Shown here: piece after piece, positions 1 to 8,841 of the stretch | How positions within the stretch are numbered: the first letter of the stretch is position 1 | How the letters are laid out: each line of letters opens with the position of its first letter | Assembly (NCBI GenBank): GCA_016987375.1 | Contig: PJRA01000263.1 | Coordinates: forward strand, 1,028,205 to 1,062,733 | Direction: 5' to 3' | DNA: 34,529 nucleotides | DNA from: Brachionus koreanus | Taxonomy: Eukaryota > Rotifera > Eurotatoria > Ploima > Brachionidae | Program-made: the position numbers and the translations under genes | The notes under the pieces: generated by a model | The model's input: the letters and a program-made list of their open reading frames with translations, nothing else | Databases searched by the model: none | Told to the model about the DNA's origin: nothing

Positions 1-720
1 TCTGAACGAGAGGCTTTTCGAAAAACAGTCAAAAATATGATTTCACAAATGGCAAAATCCGACATTGTGGCGCACTTTACTAAGCAAGGAATTGCTCGAA
101 GCACTATATATAATACGATCAACCGTATTCAAATTGGAACAAAAAGTACTTTTCTTTGGCGGGCGATAACATGCCGGGAAATGCTGGATATTATACAAAT
201 GACAAGTCTACTAGTCCGGACACTGTTCGGTTTACTGGAAAAGAGAAGTTTCCAAAGAAGGTGCTTGTTTGGATAGCCATATCTGATCGAGGTATGTCTA
301 AGCCTCTTTTTCGATTATCAAAGTCGGTTGCCATCAATTCGATCATCTATATCGACGAATGCTTGAATAAACGACTGCTCCGATTTATTACCCATTTAAA
401 CATGAGTATCATGAAGACCTTGACTACGTTTTTTGGCCTGACTTAGCGTCTGCTCACTATTCTATGGTAAGCACAACATGGAAGAACGAAACTGTAAATT
501 ATGTGACCAATCGAAAATTTTTGGGGTTGTTTGAGTGAAAAAGTATACAAGGGAGGTTGGCAGAGACAGAGCAACAGCTGATTAACCGCATTAAATCAAA
601 GTTGAAGAAATTTGACTTAATTTTTGTGAAATCCCTTATGACGGGGGTCAAAGCAAAGCTCAGAAAAATCGGTCACGATGGAGTTTTTTCATTATTTAAA
701 AATCATAATTCTATTGAAAA
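1..720 (+). pseudogene. Broken Tc1/mariner (IS630-type) transposase
   Basis: Remnant of a DNA-transposon transposase, cut by the window edge. A helix-turn-helix-like stretch (KSDIVAHFTKQGIARSTIYN) is read at about 55-115. A core block (KEKFPKKVLVWIAISDRG) follows at about 239-292 in another frame. A third frame carries WPDLASAHYS near 437-466, which matches the second catalytic Asp block of this superfamily. IENFWGCLSEKVYKGGW follows near 511-560 and would hold the catalytic Glu. The tail (EQQLINRIKSKLKKFDL) runs to a stop near 722. Frame changes and small deletions separate the blocks, so no functional protein can be made. Family assignment rests on the WPDLASAHYS and IENFW blocks and is fairly secure; the subfamily is not determined. 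Confidence 0.8.
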
Positions 721-722
721 AT

Positions 723-1240
723 AAATTCAACATCAAATTTTGAAATCAAATCAACAAATTTTGAAACGAATTAAAGGCATGACTGAGAAATTTTTAGTAT
801 GCAAACTTTTTGATGAGATTAATGGAAAGGGTTTTGATTAAAGTTTGGGGAAGGAAGCCTTAACTATTGCACTTTAAGAAGCGAATAAAAATCAATTTAT
901 TGAAGCAGCATCTATATTTTGTATATTCAGGAAACGTAGAATTTGTCATTAATATTAGTTTTAAAGAAAAATAAAGAAAATAAACTTTGGTATTTAGACT
1001 TAAATTTTCCATGTAAGGACATTTATAGAACATGACTTTTAAATAAACTTTCAAAAATTGTTTTATTCAAACCCAAAAAATTTTGAACCTAATTTTTTGA
1101 TGAGACTTTCGAAAAGGGTTTGCCTTTTGATTAAAGTCTAGAAAATATAAAAATGAACGTAGGAATTTAAAGTAAAGAAAATTTTTGGATTTTAACGAAT
1201 AATTAGAAAAATATAAAATATATGATAGAATTATAATGAC
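723..1240. other. AT-rich non-coding stretch after the transposase
   Basis: No gene is seen. An imperfect direct repeat links 801-848 and 1088-1141: both contain tttttgatgaga, then a gaaa-gggttt block, then ttttgattaaagt. This may be duplicated 3' sequence of the neighbouring transposon. Confidence 0.4.
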
Positions 1241-1242
1241 TC

Positions 1243-1248
1243 TTTATT
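1243..1248 (-). terminator. Polyadenylation signal AATAAA of the Ly6-like gene
   Basis: AATAAA on the minus strand, about 73 bases past the stop codon at 1321, the expected spacing for a short 3' UTR. Confidence 0.6.
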
Positions 1249-1320
1249 TAAATTGAAAATCATTTTATAAAAAATTAAAAAGATCATCTGTGTTAAATAC
1301 TGAAAATTGTCGATTTTGTT

Positions 1321-1683
1321 TTAAATTAAAAGTATTCTATGTAAAAAAAAACCGAGGAATGTAATCTCGACGAATCGACTTGTGATTTTTTTTGATCCGT
1401 TAAGTTTACTTATGGTATTGCAATAACTGGTGTAGCATGAATAAAAATTTGGGAAGTTATTTAAGTTTGCCATTAACGATGGGTTATAGCATCCTTGGTC
1501 ATATCGAATTGTATAAACTGCACTCGAGGCTCGTTGAACATAGCATCCAAAATTACAAAAAATCCTATTTCTACTAGTTGAGCCAACACTACACCCACTA
1601 CAAGAGTAGCAATTATATCCGCTAGCCTGATCGAAACCAAACAAAAACACGATGAAAACCAATAAAACTATTAGCTTAAGCAT
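1321..1683 (-). CDS. Small secreted Ly6/uPAR (LU, three-finger) domain protein, probably GPI-anchored
   Basis: Single-exon ORF of 120 residues. Residues 1-22 form a classical signal peptide (hydrophobic LIVLLVFIVFLFGF, then small residues). The mature part has eight cysteines at 25, 28, 31, 43, 47, 65, 83 and 88. It starts CYSCSGC and ends CYTSYCN, which resembles the C-terminal CC-x3-CN signature of LU domains. The last residues after about 105 are hydrophobic (FLGFFLHRILLI), as in a GPI-attachment signal. The ATG is supported by an A-rich context, a TATA box 55 bases upstream and an AATAAA 73 bases downstream. Such proteins sit on the outer cell surface or are secreted; the ligand cannot be inferred. 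Absence of introns and the transposon-rich surroundings leave open a retrocopy, but the frame is intact. Confidence 0.7.
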   Translation of the reverse strand: MLKLIVLLVFIVFLFGFDQASGYNCYSCSGCSVGSTSRNRIFCNFGCYVQRASSAVYTIRYDQGCYNPSLMANLNNFPNFYSCYTSYCNTISKLNGSKKITSRFVEITFLGFFLHRILLI

Positions 1684-1737
1684 TTTTTGTTAAAAAGGCT
1701 GAAAAGTTAAAATTATTTGACAATTTGTATATGTTTA

Positions 1738-1743
1738 TTTATA
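1738..1743 (-). promoter_or_regulatory. TATA box candidate for the Ly6-like gene
   Basis: TATAAA on the minus strand, about 55 bases upstream of the ATG at 1683. Chance matches are common in DNA this AT-rich, so confidence is modest. Confidence 0.4.
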
Positions 1744-1749
1744 TGTAAT

Positions 1750-3073
1750 TTTTCTTGCTCGAATTTCTTCTAAATAACTTCTGTTTATTAGTTTTACATG
1801 GCAACTACTAAAGTTGATTTTTCTCTAAAAAATAATTGCCTTTAGTTTATACATTTTGTTGACGTAAGTAAAGGTAAGTTTACATTAATTTTTAATTTGA
1901 AAAAAAAATTTTTAAAAGCTTTTTAGCATTTTATTTTTTCTGAAATATTAAAATTAATATTTAATAAATTTTTTTGCAATAATTTTCAAATTTTATAATT
2001 AACTACGCTTTATAAAAATTATAAGTTAGAACCATAACTTCAATATGTCTTTGCACTTGTTTGAAGCTGTTTTATAGTGTTGAGATTCAATTCAACTTAA
2101 TTTTTAATTCAATAGTCTTTATGGTATATTTAATATTAATATCAGTAGACATAAATATTTGCCTACTAAGTTTTCAAAAAAAAACTAAAAAAATTACTAA
2201 TAGTAAGAGATTAATATTTTTTTTAAGTCTAATCTAATGATTGTTTTTTTAAAAAAAAATCTATTATTGAATAAAAATTGCAGAATATTATTAATTATCG
2301 ATGTTTAATTATGTTTACAATTTAACTTTTTTTGGCGTTTCTAATTTAAAAATTAATTAGATCAAAAAATTAAAATATTTTTCATTTGTGCATATTACTA
2401 AAATTAGTCTAATTTTTTGATCGCGAATACAGAAAAAATTAATATTAAATAGCAAGCTTGACTTTTATGAAACTTGACTATATATTACTTCAGATAAATA
2501 TCTGTTTTTGCATCAAATTTTGGTCAATTTAATTAAATAGTATTAATAAGTATCAATATTAGATTTTATTCTAGATTTAATCATTTTTCTAAAATTTAAT
2601 TTTTTTGAAAAAAGAATCATATATAATTGGCTCTGGATTATTATTTCTTTCAAGCTTAATTTTTAAGCTATAATTTCCACACATTTGATCTTAAAACAGT
2701 GAAATAATTAAGATAATTCTAATCAGTTTTAATATATAATTTGACTATTCAATAGCAGAATTTTCAAATAAATTTTCTTTTGAGTTTTGGATCATTTTAA
2801 TTATAAGACTTGTTAAGTTTTAGGTTTAACATCTTGTATTATTTTAACCACATTCTCTTTACCATACCTTTAAAAATTGAGCTTATACAGTAAAAAATAA
2901 CTCGTTGAATATAATAAGTGGTTAGTAAGTTTATGTCGATATCAGTTAAAACTCGATATTCGTGGGTGAGGTTTTTAAACAAATAAAAAAAGTGAAACCA
3001 AAAAAATATCGCATAAAAAAAAGTTCAAAAATAATTTTCTACACATAACTTTTATTTTTTTTTGGTTAAATTT
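1750..3073. other. Long AT-rich region, no gene seen
   Basis: Neither strand shows an open frame with recognisable protein or an obvious repeat. It is dominated by A and T runs. Confidence 0.5.
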
Positions 3074-3509
3074 ATGATAAAGGAGTTAATTAAGCGTGTT
3101 CAAGCGGATGATGATGAACTAAATTTGCTGAAGTACATATGTGACGATAAATACATTGTTGAAATTAATTGTGATTGTTTTTGTACCTAGTGCATCAATT
3201 TCAATTGTGTTTTTTTCTTAAACAGTGCTGTCTGCACTCATCTTGTTGATCGAAAACATGTAGAAAGCATTGAGAGCATGTTGACCTTAATTGAATGCTT
3301 TAAAATCAACGACACAACTCAAATAAACGAATTTAATGTTGGTCTAAAACCAAGCAAATAGCATTCAAGGACAAAAACACATATTGGTTATGCAATCTAC
3401 AAATTTTAGCAAAATAAAGAGTTCGATATTGTAAAGAGCTGTGAAAAACTTGAACCGACTTATTCAAGACGTGTTACGGATAGACTCGATCTGACTCGAG
3501 TCTATCAGT
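3074..3509 (+). pseudogene. Possible decayed coding fragment of unknown family
   Basis: Less AT-rich than its surroundings. An ATG at 3074 opens a short frame beginning MIKELIKRVQADDDELNLL that stops at about 3188. After a splice-acceptor-like ttttcttaaacag another frame reads VDRKHVESIESMLTLIECFK and then stops. Codon-like texture in successive frames suggests an old transposon gene or gene fragment. I do not recognise the family, and it could be chance. Confidence 0.2.
3479..3506. repeat. Perfect 11-bp inverted repeat (hairpin)
   Basis: GATAGACTCGA and its reverse complement TCGAGTCTATC are separated by six bases. It is notable for its GC content in this context. It may be the end of a decayed element; no function is evident. 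Confidence 0.4.
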
Positions 3510-3548
3510 AAATAAAATAGATTGCAAAATTAAAAAGCAAAACAATCA

Positions 3549-3702
3549 GACTAAAACACTAACCTCCAATTTTTGAAAATTTTCTGACCCCACTTTTTTT
3601 AAAAAGCAAAAATATTCTGATAAAATATTTGTTAGGAATTTCCTTTATTTTTTGAAAATTAAATTAAATTTTTTTTAAGATTTTTATTTTTTGCTGAAAT
3701 TT
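3549..3702 (+). repeat. Dispersed repeat Q, left copy
   Basis: This block matches the reverse complement of 13567-13706. Shared landmarks are actaaaacact, cccactttttttaaaaagc, ttaggaatttcc and a long shared A/T tail ending near ttttttgc. A 25-base insertion or deletion separates the copies near the left end. The element class is unknown. Confidence 0.6.
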
Positions 3703-3904
3703 ATATTTTTATATTCATCAAAAAAATCTGAGTTTTGAATTTGTTATCAATTATACATTAAAACATGAGTGTTGTCCAAAATCAATCAGAAAGAAAGCAT
3801 GTTTCGTTTTCGATTCAAATAATTTTAAATTTAAAGATATTTTTTTGGATAATTATGGGCGTTTTGATTATTACGCGGAAAAAAAAATTTTTAAAATAAT
3901 TTAA

Positions 3905-4615
3905 AATGAACATGTGGTTATTGAAAGTCTTGATGAAAAATACTTAAATTTTTTTGATAAAAATGTTTACGAGTTACAAAAATATTTTTATGATATTGAC
4001 TCATTAATTAGCTGGTGTAATGAATGGTCTATGGATCTAAATTTTAATAAATGCGAAATTATGAGTTTTAATCGAAATCAAGGGCTCCAAATTACTATTA
4101 ATTGAAAAGCTCATCTTGTCTCAAGATCCTGGATTCAGAAAGACTTAGGAAAATGGATTCAAAACGACTTAAAATGGCATACTCTAGTTTGCTCAGCAGC
4201 CTCAAAAGGCAACAGAATACTTGGCCAAGTTCTTCGAGAATTCAAGAGGCTGTTCAACGAAGAGCTACTCGTGCCATTTCTTGTTTTAGAGATCTAAACT
4301 ACAATGATAGACTAAAGGCTCTAAATCTAATGAATTTAACCGAAAGGAGAATGAGAGGTGACTTAATTCAAATGTTTAAAGCTAAAAGAAATATTGATCA
4401 CGTGAAATGGAAATCTCCACTCACTTTTTCAAGCAGAAGTACAAGAGGCCATCCATAAAAAATTAAAAGTGAAATAATCAAAAATTGTGCCCAACGATAC
4501 CACTTCTTCACAAACCGTGTAGTAAATTGCAGGGAATAAGCTGAAAGTTGATGCAGTGAAAGTTCAATCTTGCGATATTTTTAAAGCAAAAACAGACAAA
4601 AACCGTCAAAATATT
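3905..4615 (+). pseudogene. LINE (non-LTR retrotransposon) reverse transcriptase remnant, C-terminal part
   Basis: Pieces of a LINE RT in order. At about 3975-4075 is LISWCNEWSMDLNFNKC, the block that follows the RT palm in CR1/L2/Jockey-like LINEs. At about 4135-4240, in another frame, is KDLGKWIQNDLKW followed by AASKGNRILGQVLREFK. At about 4240-4450 is EAVQRRATRAISCFRDL and then RRMRGDLIQMFKAKR. At about 4470-4530 is NCAQRYHFFTNRVVN, the usual C-terminus. Frameshifts and deletions separate the blocks, including loss of sequence before the QRRATR block. The LINE reads continuously through 4487/4488, which shows that this junction is ancestral. The same point is the boundary of the 1355 bp duplication. 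Confidence 0.85.
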
Positions 4616-5383
4616 TTTTGCACATAATCTGTTATTAGATTTTACGCATTTATGCATTGCAATAAACCATTATACTTTACTATACTAAGTCAAAAATAAA
4701 CCGCAATTTTTGTCGAAAAATAGTGACTATGAGAAATTTCCAGAAATTCTTTATTTCCAAAAATGAAAATAAAGAATTTACTGAAATTCCTCACGGAACT
4801 CCTAAAAGCCATATTTTCGTTCTTCGGAATCAGTAAAGGACAGAATAAAAGAAGCGGTATCTAAGAAAGATTCAATTCATTCACATTTTAACAATTTGAT
4901 ATAAAAGCAAGTAAAAGATTTTCGGCAAGTGAAGTTCCCAGAAATACTCACCAATATTAAAATTACAGCTATATTCAAAAATGTAAAGATCTGGAAAAAA
5001 AAATTATATAAAAACTCGCGATCAATATGTTGATGCTATTTTTAATATGAAAAACAGTAAAATTAAAAATACTAAATTTTTAATGTTCTTTAATTTAGCA
5101 GGGAATTATTTTTTGATAAGGAAGAAATGATCACAATGTTTTTTCAAGATCAAGATTTTTATGATATAAAAAGATTTGCTTCCTTTAAATATAAATACAA
5201 CATTCGATTTAGGTACAATTTAAAATTGGTTAAAAAATAATTAGTTAAATATATTTGTTAAGTTACATATGTTACTTAAAGAAATTTAGGTTTAAATATA
5301 AAAAAATGACACAAAAATCCATCCAATTTTTTTGGTCCTAGAATGATTCAGAGAGAATAACAAGCGAAAAGCAAAAGAAAATG
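4616..5383. other. Degenerate sequence, possibly a second LINE fragment
   Basis: No intact gene. Near 4930-5010 the plus strand reads FPEILTNIKITAIFK, which resembles the N-terminal RT block of LINEs. Surrounding stops make it a relic at best. The rest is AT-rich without visible signals. Confidence 0.35.
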
Positions 5384-5872
5384 TGTGAAAATAAAAGCTG
5401 GGCTCTTTTTAAAATGGATTTTATTTAACACTCAAAGGACCGGCGGTGTCATTTTGACACTTTTTCAAAAATTCAAATTTAATTTTTTAATTAATTATCA
5501 ATCATATATACATGTTTTAATATTTATTTTAAAGCTTTGAAAATGGTCTTTTAATTTTAGTCTTTTTCATGTTACAGACTTTTATGGAACTAATGTAACA
5601 TTTAAACAAATTTTTTGACAAAAATAGCCGGTCCTTTGAGTGTTAAAATAAAATATAAAAATTATTTTCACACTTTAATTAAAATAAAAAGAAATATTTA
5701 TAATAAATAAATAAAAAGTCCAAAACTAGATAATAAGAACAATCTTTTTAATTGCATTCCATTGCATGATTAATTGACATTTGTGGAATGTTGCAATAAT
5801 ATAAAGTCTAAAGTATAATGTTTGAAATATTATTTTAAATATTTGTTGAGTGTGATCATTTGTTGTTTCACA
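5384..5872 (-). repeat. 3' LTR (left), interrupted by a MITE
   Basis: 489 bp, equal to the 271 bp LTR plus 218 bp (a 214 bp MITE and one extra TTAA). It differs from the right LTR by one C/T change in the run after agaacaat. The adjoining internal sequence in element orientation is CCAGGGCATA, a weak polypurine tract. Confidence 0.93.
5429..5642. mobile_element. piggyBac-type MITE inside the LTR
   Basis: 214 bp with perfect 16-bp terminal inverted repeats CACTCAAAGGACCGGC, flanked by TTAA on both sides (5425-5428 and 5643-5646). The right LTR holds the same site with a single TTAA, so the insertion and its duplication can be read directly. TTAA duplication is the hallmark of piggyBac transposition. 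No coding sequence is present, so it was mobilised in trans. Confidence 0.93.
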
Positions 5873-5938
5873 TATGCCCTGGAATAGGAAAAATTCGTCC
5901 CGAATTTTAGTTGTTAAAAATAAAAATCTAAATATAAA

Positions 5939-7732
5939 TTATTCAGAATAAATTTCTTTGAGTTTTTCTTTCATTATAAAGAAATTTTCAGAATTTTTTG
6001 TTTCTTGTGGTTCTAATAATTCGTCTGTATCATCTATTTTTGAGAACTTAGCTATGTTTCTATTTAAATCATTCTCATTTTGGGAAATTAACTTATTTTT
6101 TCTTTTTCTATTACGAAGCCAGTATTTGAATAAAGTAAATATTGTACAAAAAAGTAAAGTTCTAAATTTAACAATTGTTATTAAAATTGATTTTTCTATT
6201 TTTCTTAGCTTCGTTGAAATGAAGTTAAGCAAATTGGGATTAATGGAAATAGTCTCTTTGATTTTATCGTTGTATAATTCGCTTGGTTTATTCATATTAG
6301 ATGATTCTATTTCTTTTAAAATATCGAAGTTATTTAGCAGGAGCGATGTGTGATCAAAGTTAAGGTTTTCGTTAACGCTGTTGAAGTTAATCAAATGTTT
6401 TTGTCTTGTAGATCTCATTAATTTAATTTTTGGTCCTTTTTTAATGATAACTTGTGCTTCGCTTAGTAATGTCACGACTTTCGTACTGATTGTATGTTCT
6501 TGATCAGAGAAACTTTTAATTATTCCGGAATTAGTCAAAAAACCTTTTAATTTTTGGTTTTTGAATTTAAATTCAACCGAAACATCGTCATAAAGTTGGG
6601 TATCGAGTATTTTAATTTCGCTAACATTAACACAAGATGTAACAATCAATTCTCCAAAGTTTTTATAAATAATAAGTTCGTTTTCAAGGTTGTCTCTTAT
6701 TTTAAAAAACTCGCGGATTCGTCTTCTAAAAATTGAGTACAAATTGTCCAAAGAATCACATAATCTTCTATGAATTTTGTTAGTTGCTCTGGACATTACT
6801 GCTAATAAATTAAAACTTTTGTAATCAATATCCGTTAGTATCAACTGATGTTCTACATTTAAGTCATTTTCGGATATAGGTAATTTTTGTGAATTATTAT
6901 TTTTCGTTAAGTAGAGTCCCTCAGTAGTAGTTAAAAATTCCATACCACATTCCTTGGTGGAACCATTAATATCGAAAAGTTGATTCTCTGATATTGCTAT
7001 TGGACCGCTTACATTTAACCTCAGGCTCGTTATGTAACTAAATGGACATTCGTGAATAATGTCCTTTTCCCATATGTATGTCGAGCCTTCGTCTTGGCAG
7101 AAAAGATCTTTAGGTAAACAACTCGATTGTGAGTTTCCATAAAGTTTTTCGTCAGCTTTGTAACCTCTTATAGGTATCTTGTACGTAGTGCAATGGTATG
7201 ATGAAAACGGAAGTTCTTTGAGCCATGAATAACTTACTTTTGGCTCTTCGCTGCTTTTACAATTATTATTTATGCATTTCATATCTTGAGTGTAACATTT
7301 TTTTGTCATTATTAGGGCCAAACATTCCTCTCTAGATAATTTTTCATTTGAAACCATTCTTTCATAAATCCTTTGTCCAAAGAATGTCTCATAAGTTCTT
7401 ACATCTACCTTGTCTCGTGTGCACATATATCCATGACCGTTTATATAAAATGGGGTTTTTTCAAGAAGATTGTATGGTTCAGAGTGGAAATTTGATTCAA
7501 ATGTGTTGTAACTACAGAGATGGCTAGTTGATAAAATTGGACTATTGTCATTGAAAGTACAAAACTTAAAGTTATCTTTCACGTATTGTTCACAAAAAGC
7601 TGGTCCAAACGTAAGTAGGTAGGTGATAATTGTGAAGATAAGTCTGAAATCAGTAAGGTTTCTTGCACCTCTTACCGTATTAACTTCATTTTGATTAATA
7701 TTGCTCTTTAAATATTGATCAATGCATTCCAT
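5939..7732 (-). CDS. Env-like glycoprotein ORF of the gypsy element
   Basis: An intact 597-codon ORF lying where retroviral and errantiviral env genes lie, ending 66 bases before the 3' LTR. Visible features are a hydrophobic segment at residues about 31-46 (signal-peptide-like, followed by FCEQ), many cysteines in the first 270 residues, several N-glycosylation sequons, and a second hydrophobic segment near residues 515-538 before a basic stretch and polar tail. This is the layout of a type I viral envelope protein. I cannot place it in a particular viral glycoprotein family from sequence alone. The first 10-20 residues appear to be the end of the pol chromodomain, because the frame continues upstream without a stop. 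The true env product may therefore start later or arise by splicing: a ttactgatttcag acceptor-like site lies just before the hydrophobic segment. Confidence 0.8.
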   Translation of the reverse strand: MECIDQYLKSNINQNEVNTVRGARNLTDFRLIFTIITYLLTFGPAFCEQYVKDNFKFCTFNDNSPILSTSHLCSYNTFESNFHSEPYNLLEKTPFYINGHGYMCTRDKVDVRTYETFFGQRIYERMVSNEKLSREECLALIMTKKCYTQDMKCINNNCKSSEEPKVSYSWLKELPFSSYHCTTYKIPIRGYKADEKLYGNSQSSCLPKDLFCQDEGSTYIWEKDIIHECPFSYITSLRLNVSGPIAISENQLFDINGSTKECGMEFLTTTEGLYLTKNNNSQKLPISENDLNVEHQLILTDIDYKSFNLLAVMSRATNKIHRRLCDSLDNLYSIFRRRIREFFKIRDNLENELIIYKNFGELIVTSCVNVSEIKILDTQLYDDVSVEFKFKNQKLKGFLTNSGIIKSFSDQEHTISTKVVTLLSEAQVIIKKGPKIKLMRSTRQKHLINFNSVNENLNFDHTSLLLNNFDILKEIESSNMNKPSELYNDKIKETISINPNLLNFISTKLRKIEKSILITIVKFRTLLFCTIFTLFKYWLRNRKRKNKLISQNENDLNRNIAKFSKIDDTDELLEPQETKNSENFFIMKEKLKEIYSE

Positions 7733-8121
7733 TGATACGAAATCTGACTCCCGAACCCAAGAATTTTCGCTTTCAGGGTAGTCCGCCCATTTAACTAAGT
7801 ATTCTTTAATTCCTCTTCTTGTTCGATCCTTAATTATTTTTCAATTCCATAAGTATCTTCGTATTGTCTAATGTTATCAGGTACTACTTTCAATTTGTTG
7901 AGCGGGTACGATGTGTTTAATTCTTTACCTTGATCATTAACAAGAATATAATTACCTTTATTTGTTCTCCTAGAAATGGTGTAAGGTCCTCTGAATTTCG
8001 CTTCGAGTTTTCCCTGCATAGCGGATACTCTGGTAAAAACTTTTGTTCCGGGTTCCAATGACTCTATTAGCACATTTTTTGCTTTGTTCTGTTTAATCAT
8101 TTGTCTTTCCTGATTCTTTTC
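7733..8121 (-). pseudogene. Integrase C-terminal domain plus chromodomain-like tail (frameshifted)
   Basis: At about 7834-8100 the frame reads a GPY/F-type integrase module (KFRGPYTISRRTNKGNYILV), which binds DNA near the integration complex. A stop at about 7834 is followed in a shifted frame by GIKEYLVKWADYPESENSW. This is a recognisable chromodomain core (EYLVKW, then YP-x-SENSW). Chromodomains at this position steer chromoviral integrases to particular chromatin. The chromodomain frame runs on into the env-like ORF with no stop between them. An in-frame TAA also separates this block from the integrase core. As it stands it cannot be made as one protein with the rest of pol. Confidence 0.8.
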
Positions 8122-8841
8122 TAAGTTTGTTTAGGCCTTTGGAATATCTTGTTCGTATTGTTTCTTTATTTGCGCTGCTCTTTTGATTAGTTCGAGTTCG
8201 TTATTAGTTTCGGATTTCCAATTCTTAAAACCTAAAAATGGTCTCCCAAACATCAACTCATAAGGTGAGAATCCAGTGCTTGTATGAACTCGAGTGTTAT
8301 AGGCAATCATTATATAGTCCAACCACTCATCCCAGTTGTTTCTGTTGTCTTCTGCATGTTTGCGTAGGCGATTTATAATAGTTTGATTAGCTCTTTCAGT
8401 TACTCCATTGGTTCTGGGTTGATATGGTGAAGTTACTAGTCTTTCAGTCCCCGAAAGTTTGATCAGTTTATCCATCATTTTATTTAGAAATTCTTTTCCT
8501 TGGTCTGATAAGAGTTCTTTAGAAGATCCAAAAATTGAAATGTATCCGAAATAATTTCTGGCTATCTTCTGATTCTTTACTTTTAATCGCTTTAAAATAA
8601 AGAAATTTTGCGCAAGACTCAATAATGACGCAAATTCCTTTATTCCCATTTTTTGTTACTGGCAGGCCAAATACCAAATCGATCTGGACTTGATCACCAA
8701 CATCTCTAATAGGCAACGTTAGACCAATTTAGCCAATTTACCCGTAGGATCCCTAATAGACATGAGCCACTGCAAAGCAGAATGATCTGTAACTATTTTG
8801 AATTTATTTAGATATAGGTAAACTCTGAATAGTTTGACTGC
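8122..8841 (-). pseudogene. RNase H tail fused by deletion to a broken integrase core
   Basis: Immediately past the stop at 8842 the same frame continues with RNase H sequence (IVTDHSALQWLM, then a DPTGKLAKL block). Near 8725 this jumps into the start of the integrase catalytic core (DVGDQVQIDLVFGLP). The usual RNase H end, the linker and the HHCC zinc-binding domain of integrase are missing. A frameshift near 8580-8640 splits the core. The distal part reads LLSDQGKEFLNK and TSPYQPRTNGVTERANQTI. Together with the first Asp (IDLVFG), all three DDE positions are therefore recognisable, though not in one frame. The frame ends at TAA near 8131. Confidence 0.85.

Larger units (their letters stand above)
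4488..5842. repeat. 1355-bp duplicated segment, copy 1
   Basis: By eye identical to 12058-13412 (constant offset 7570). It contains the 3' end of the LINE remnant, a further stretch of degenerate sequence, and most of a MITE-bearing LTR. The first base matches exactly at the end of the right LTR in the other copy. Confidence 0.9.

Noticed and set aside
860..1054. 64-residue minus-strand ORF
   Set aside because: Composition follows the AT-rich background, with no homology or signals.
5958..6736. Plus-strand ORFs opposite the env-like gene
   Set aside because: They are antisense shadows of the 597-codon frame, with no domain or start context.
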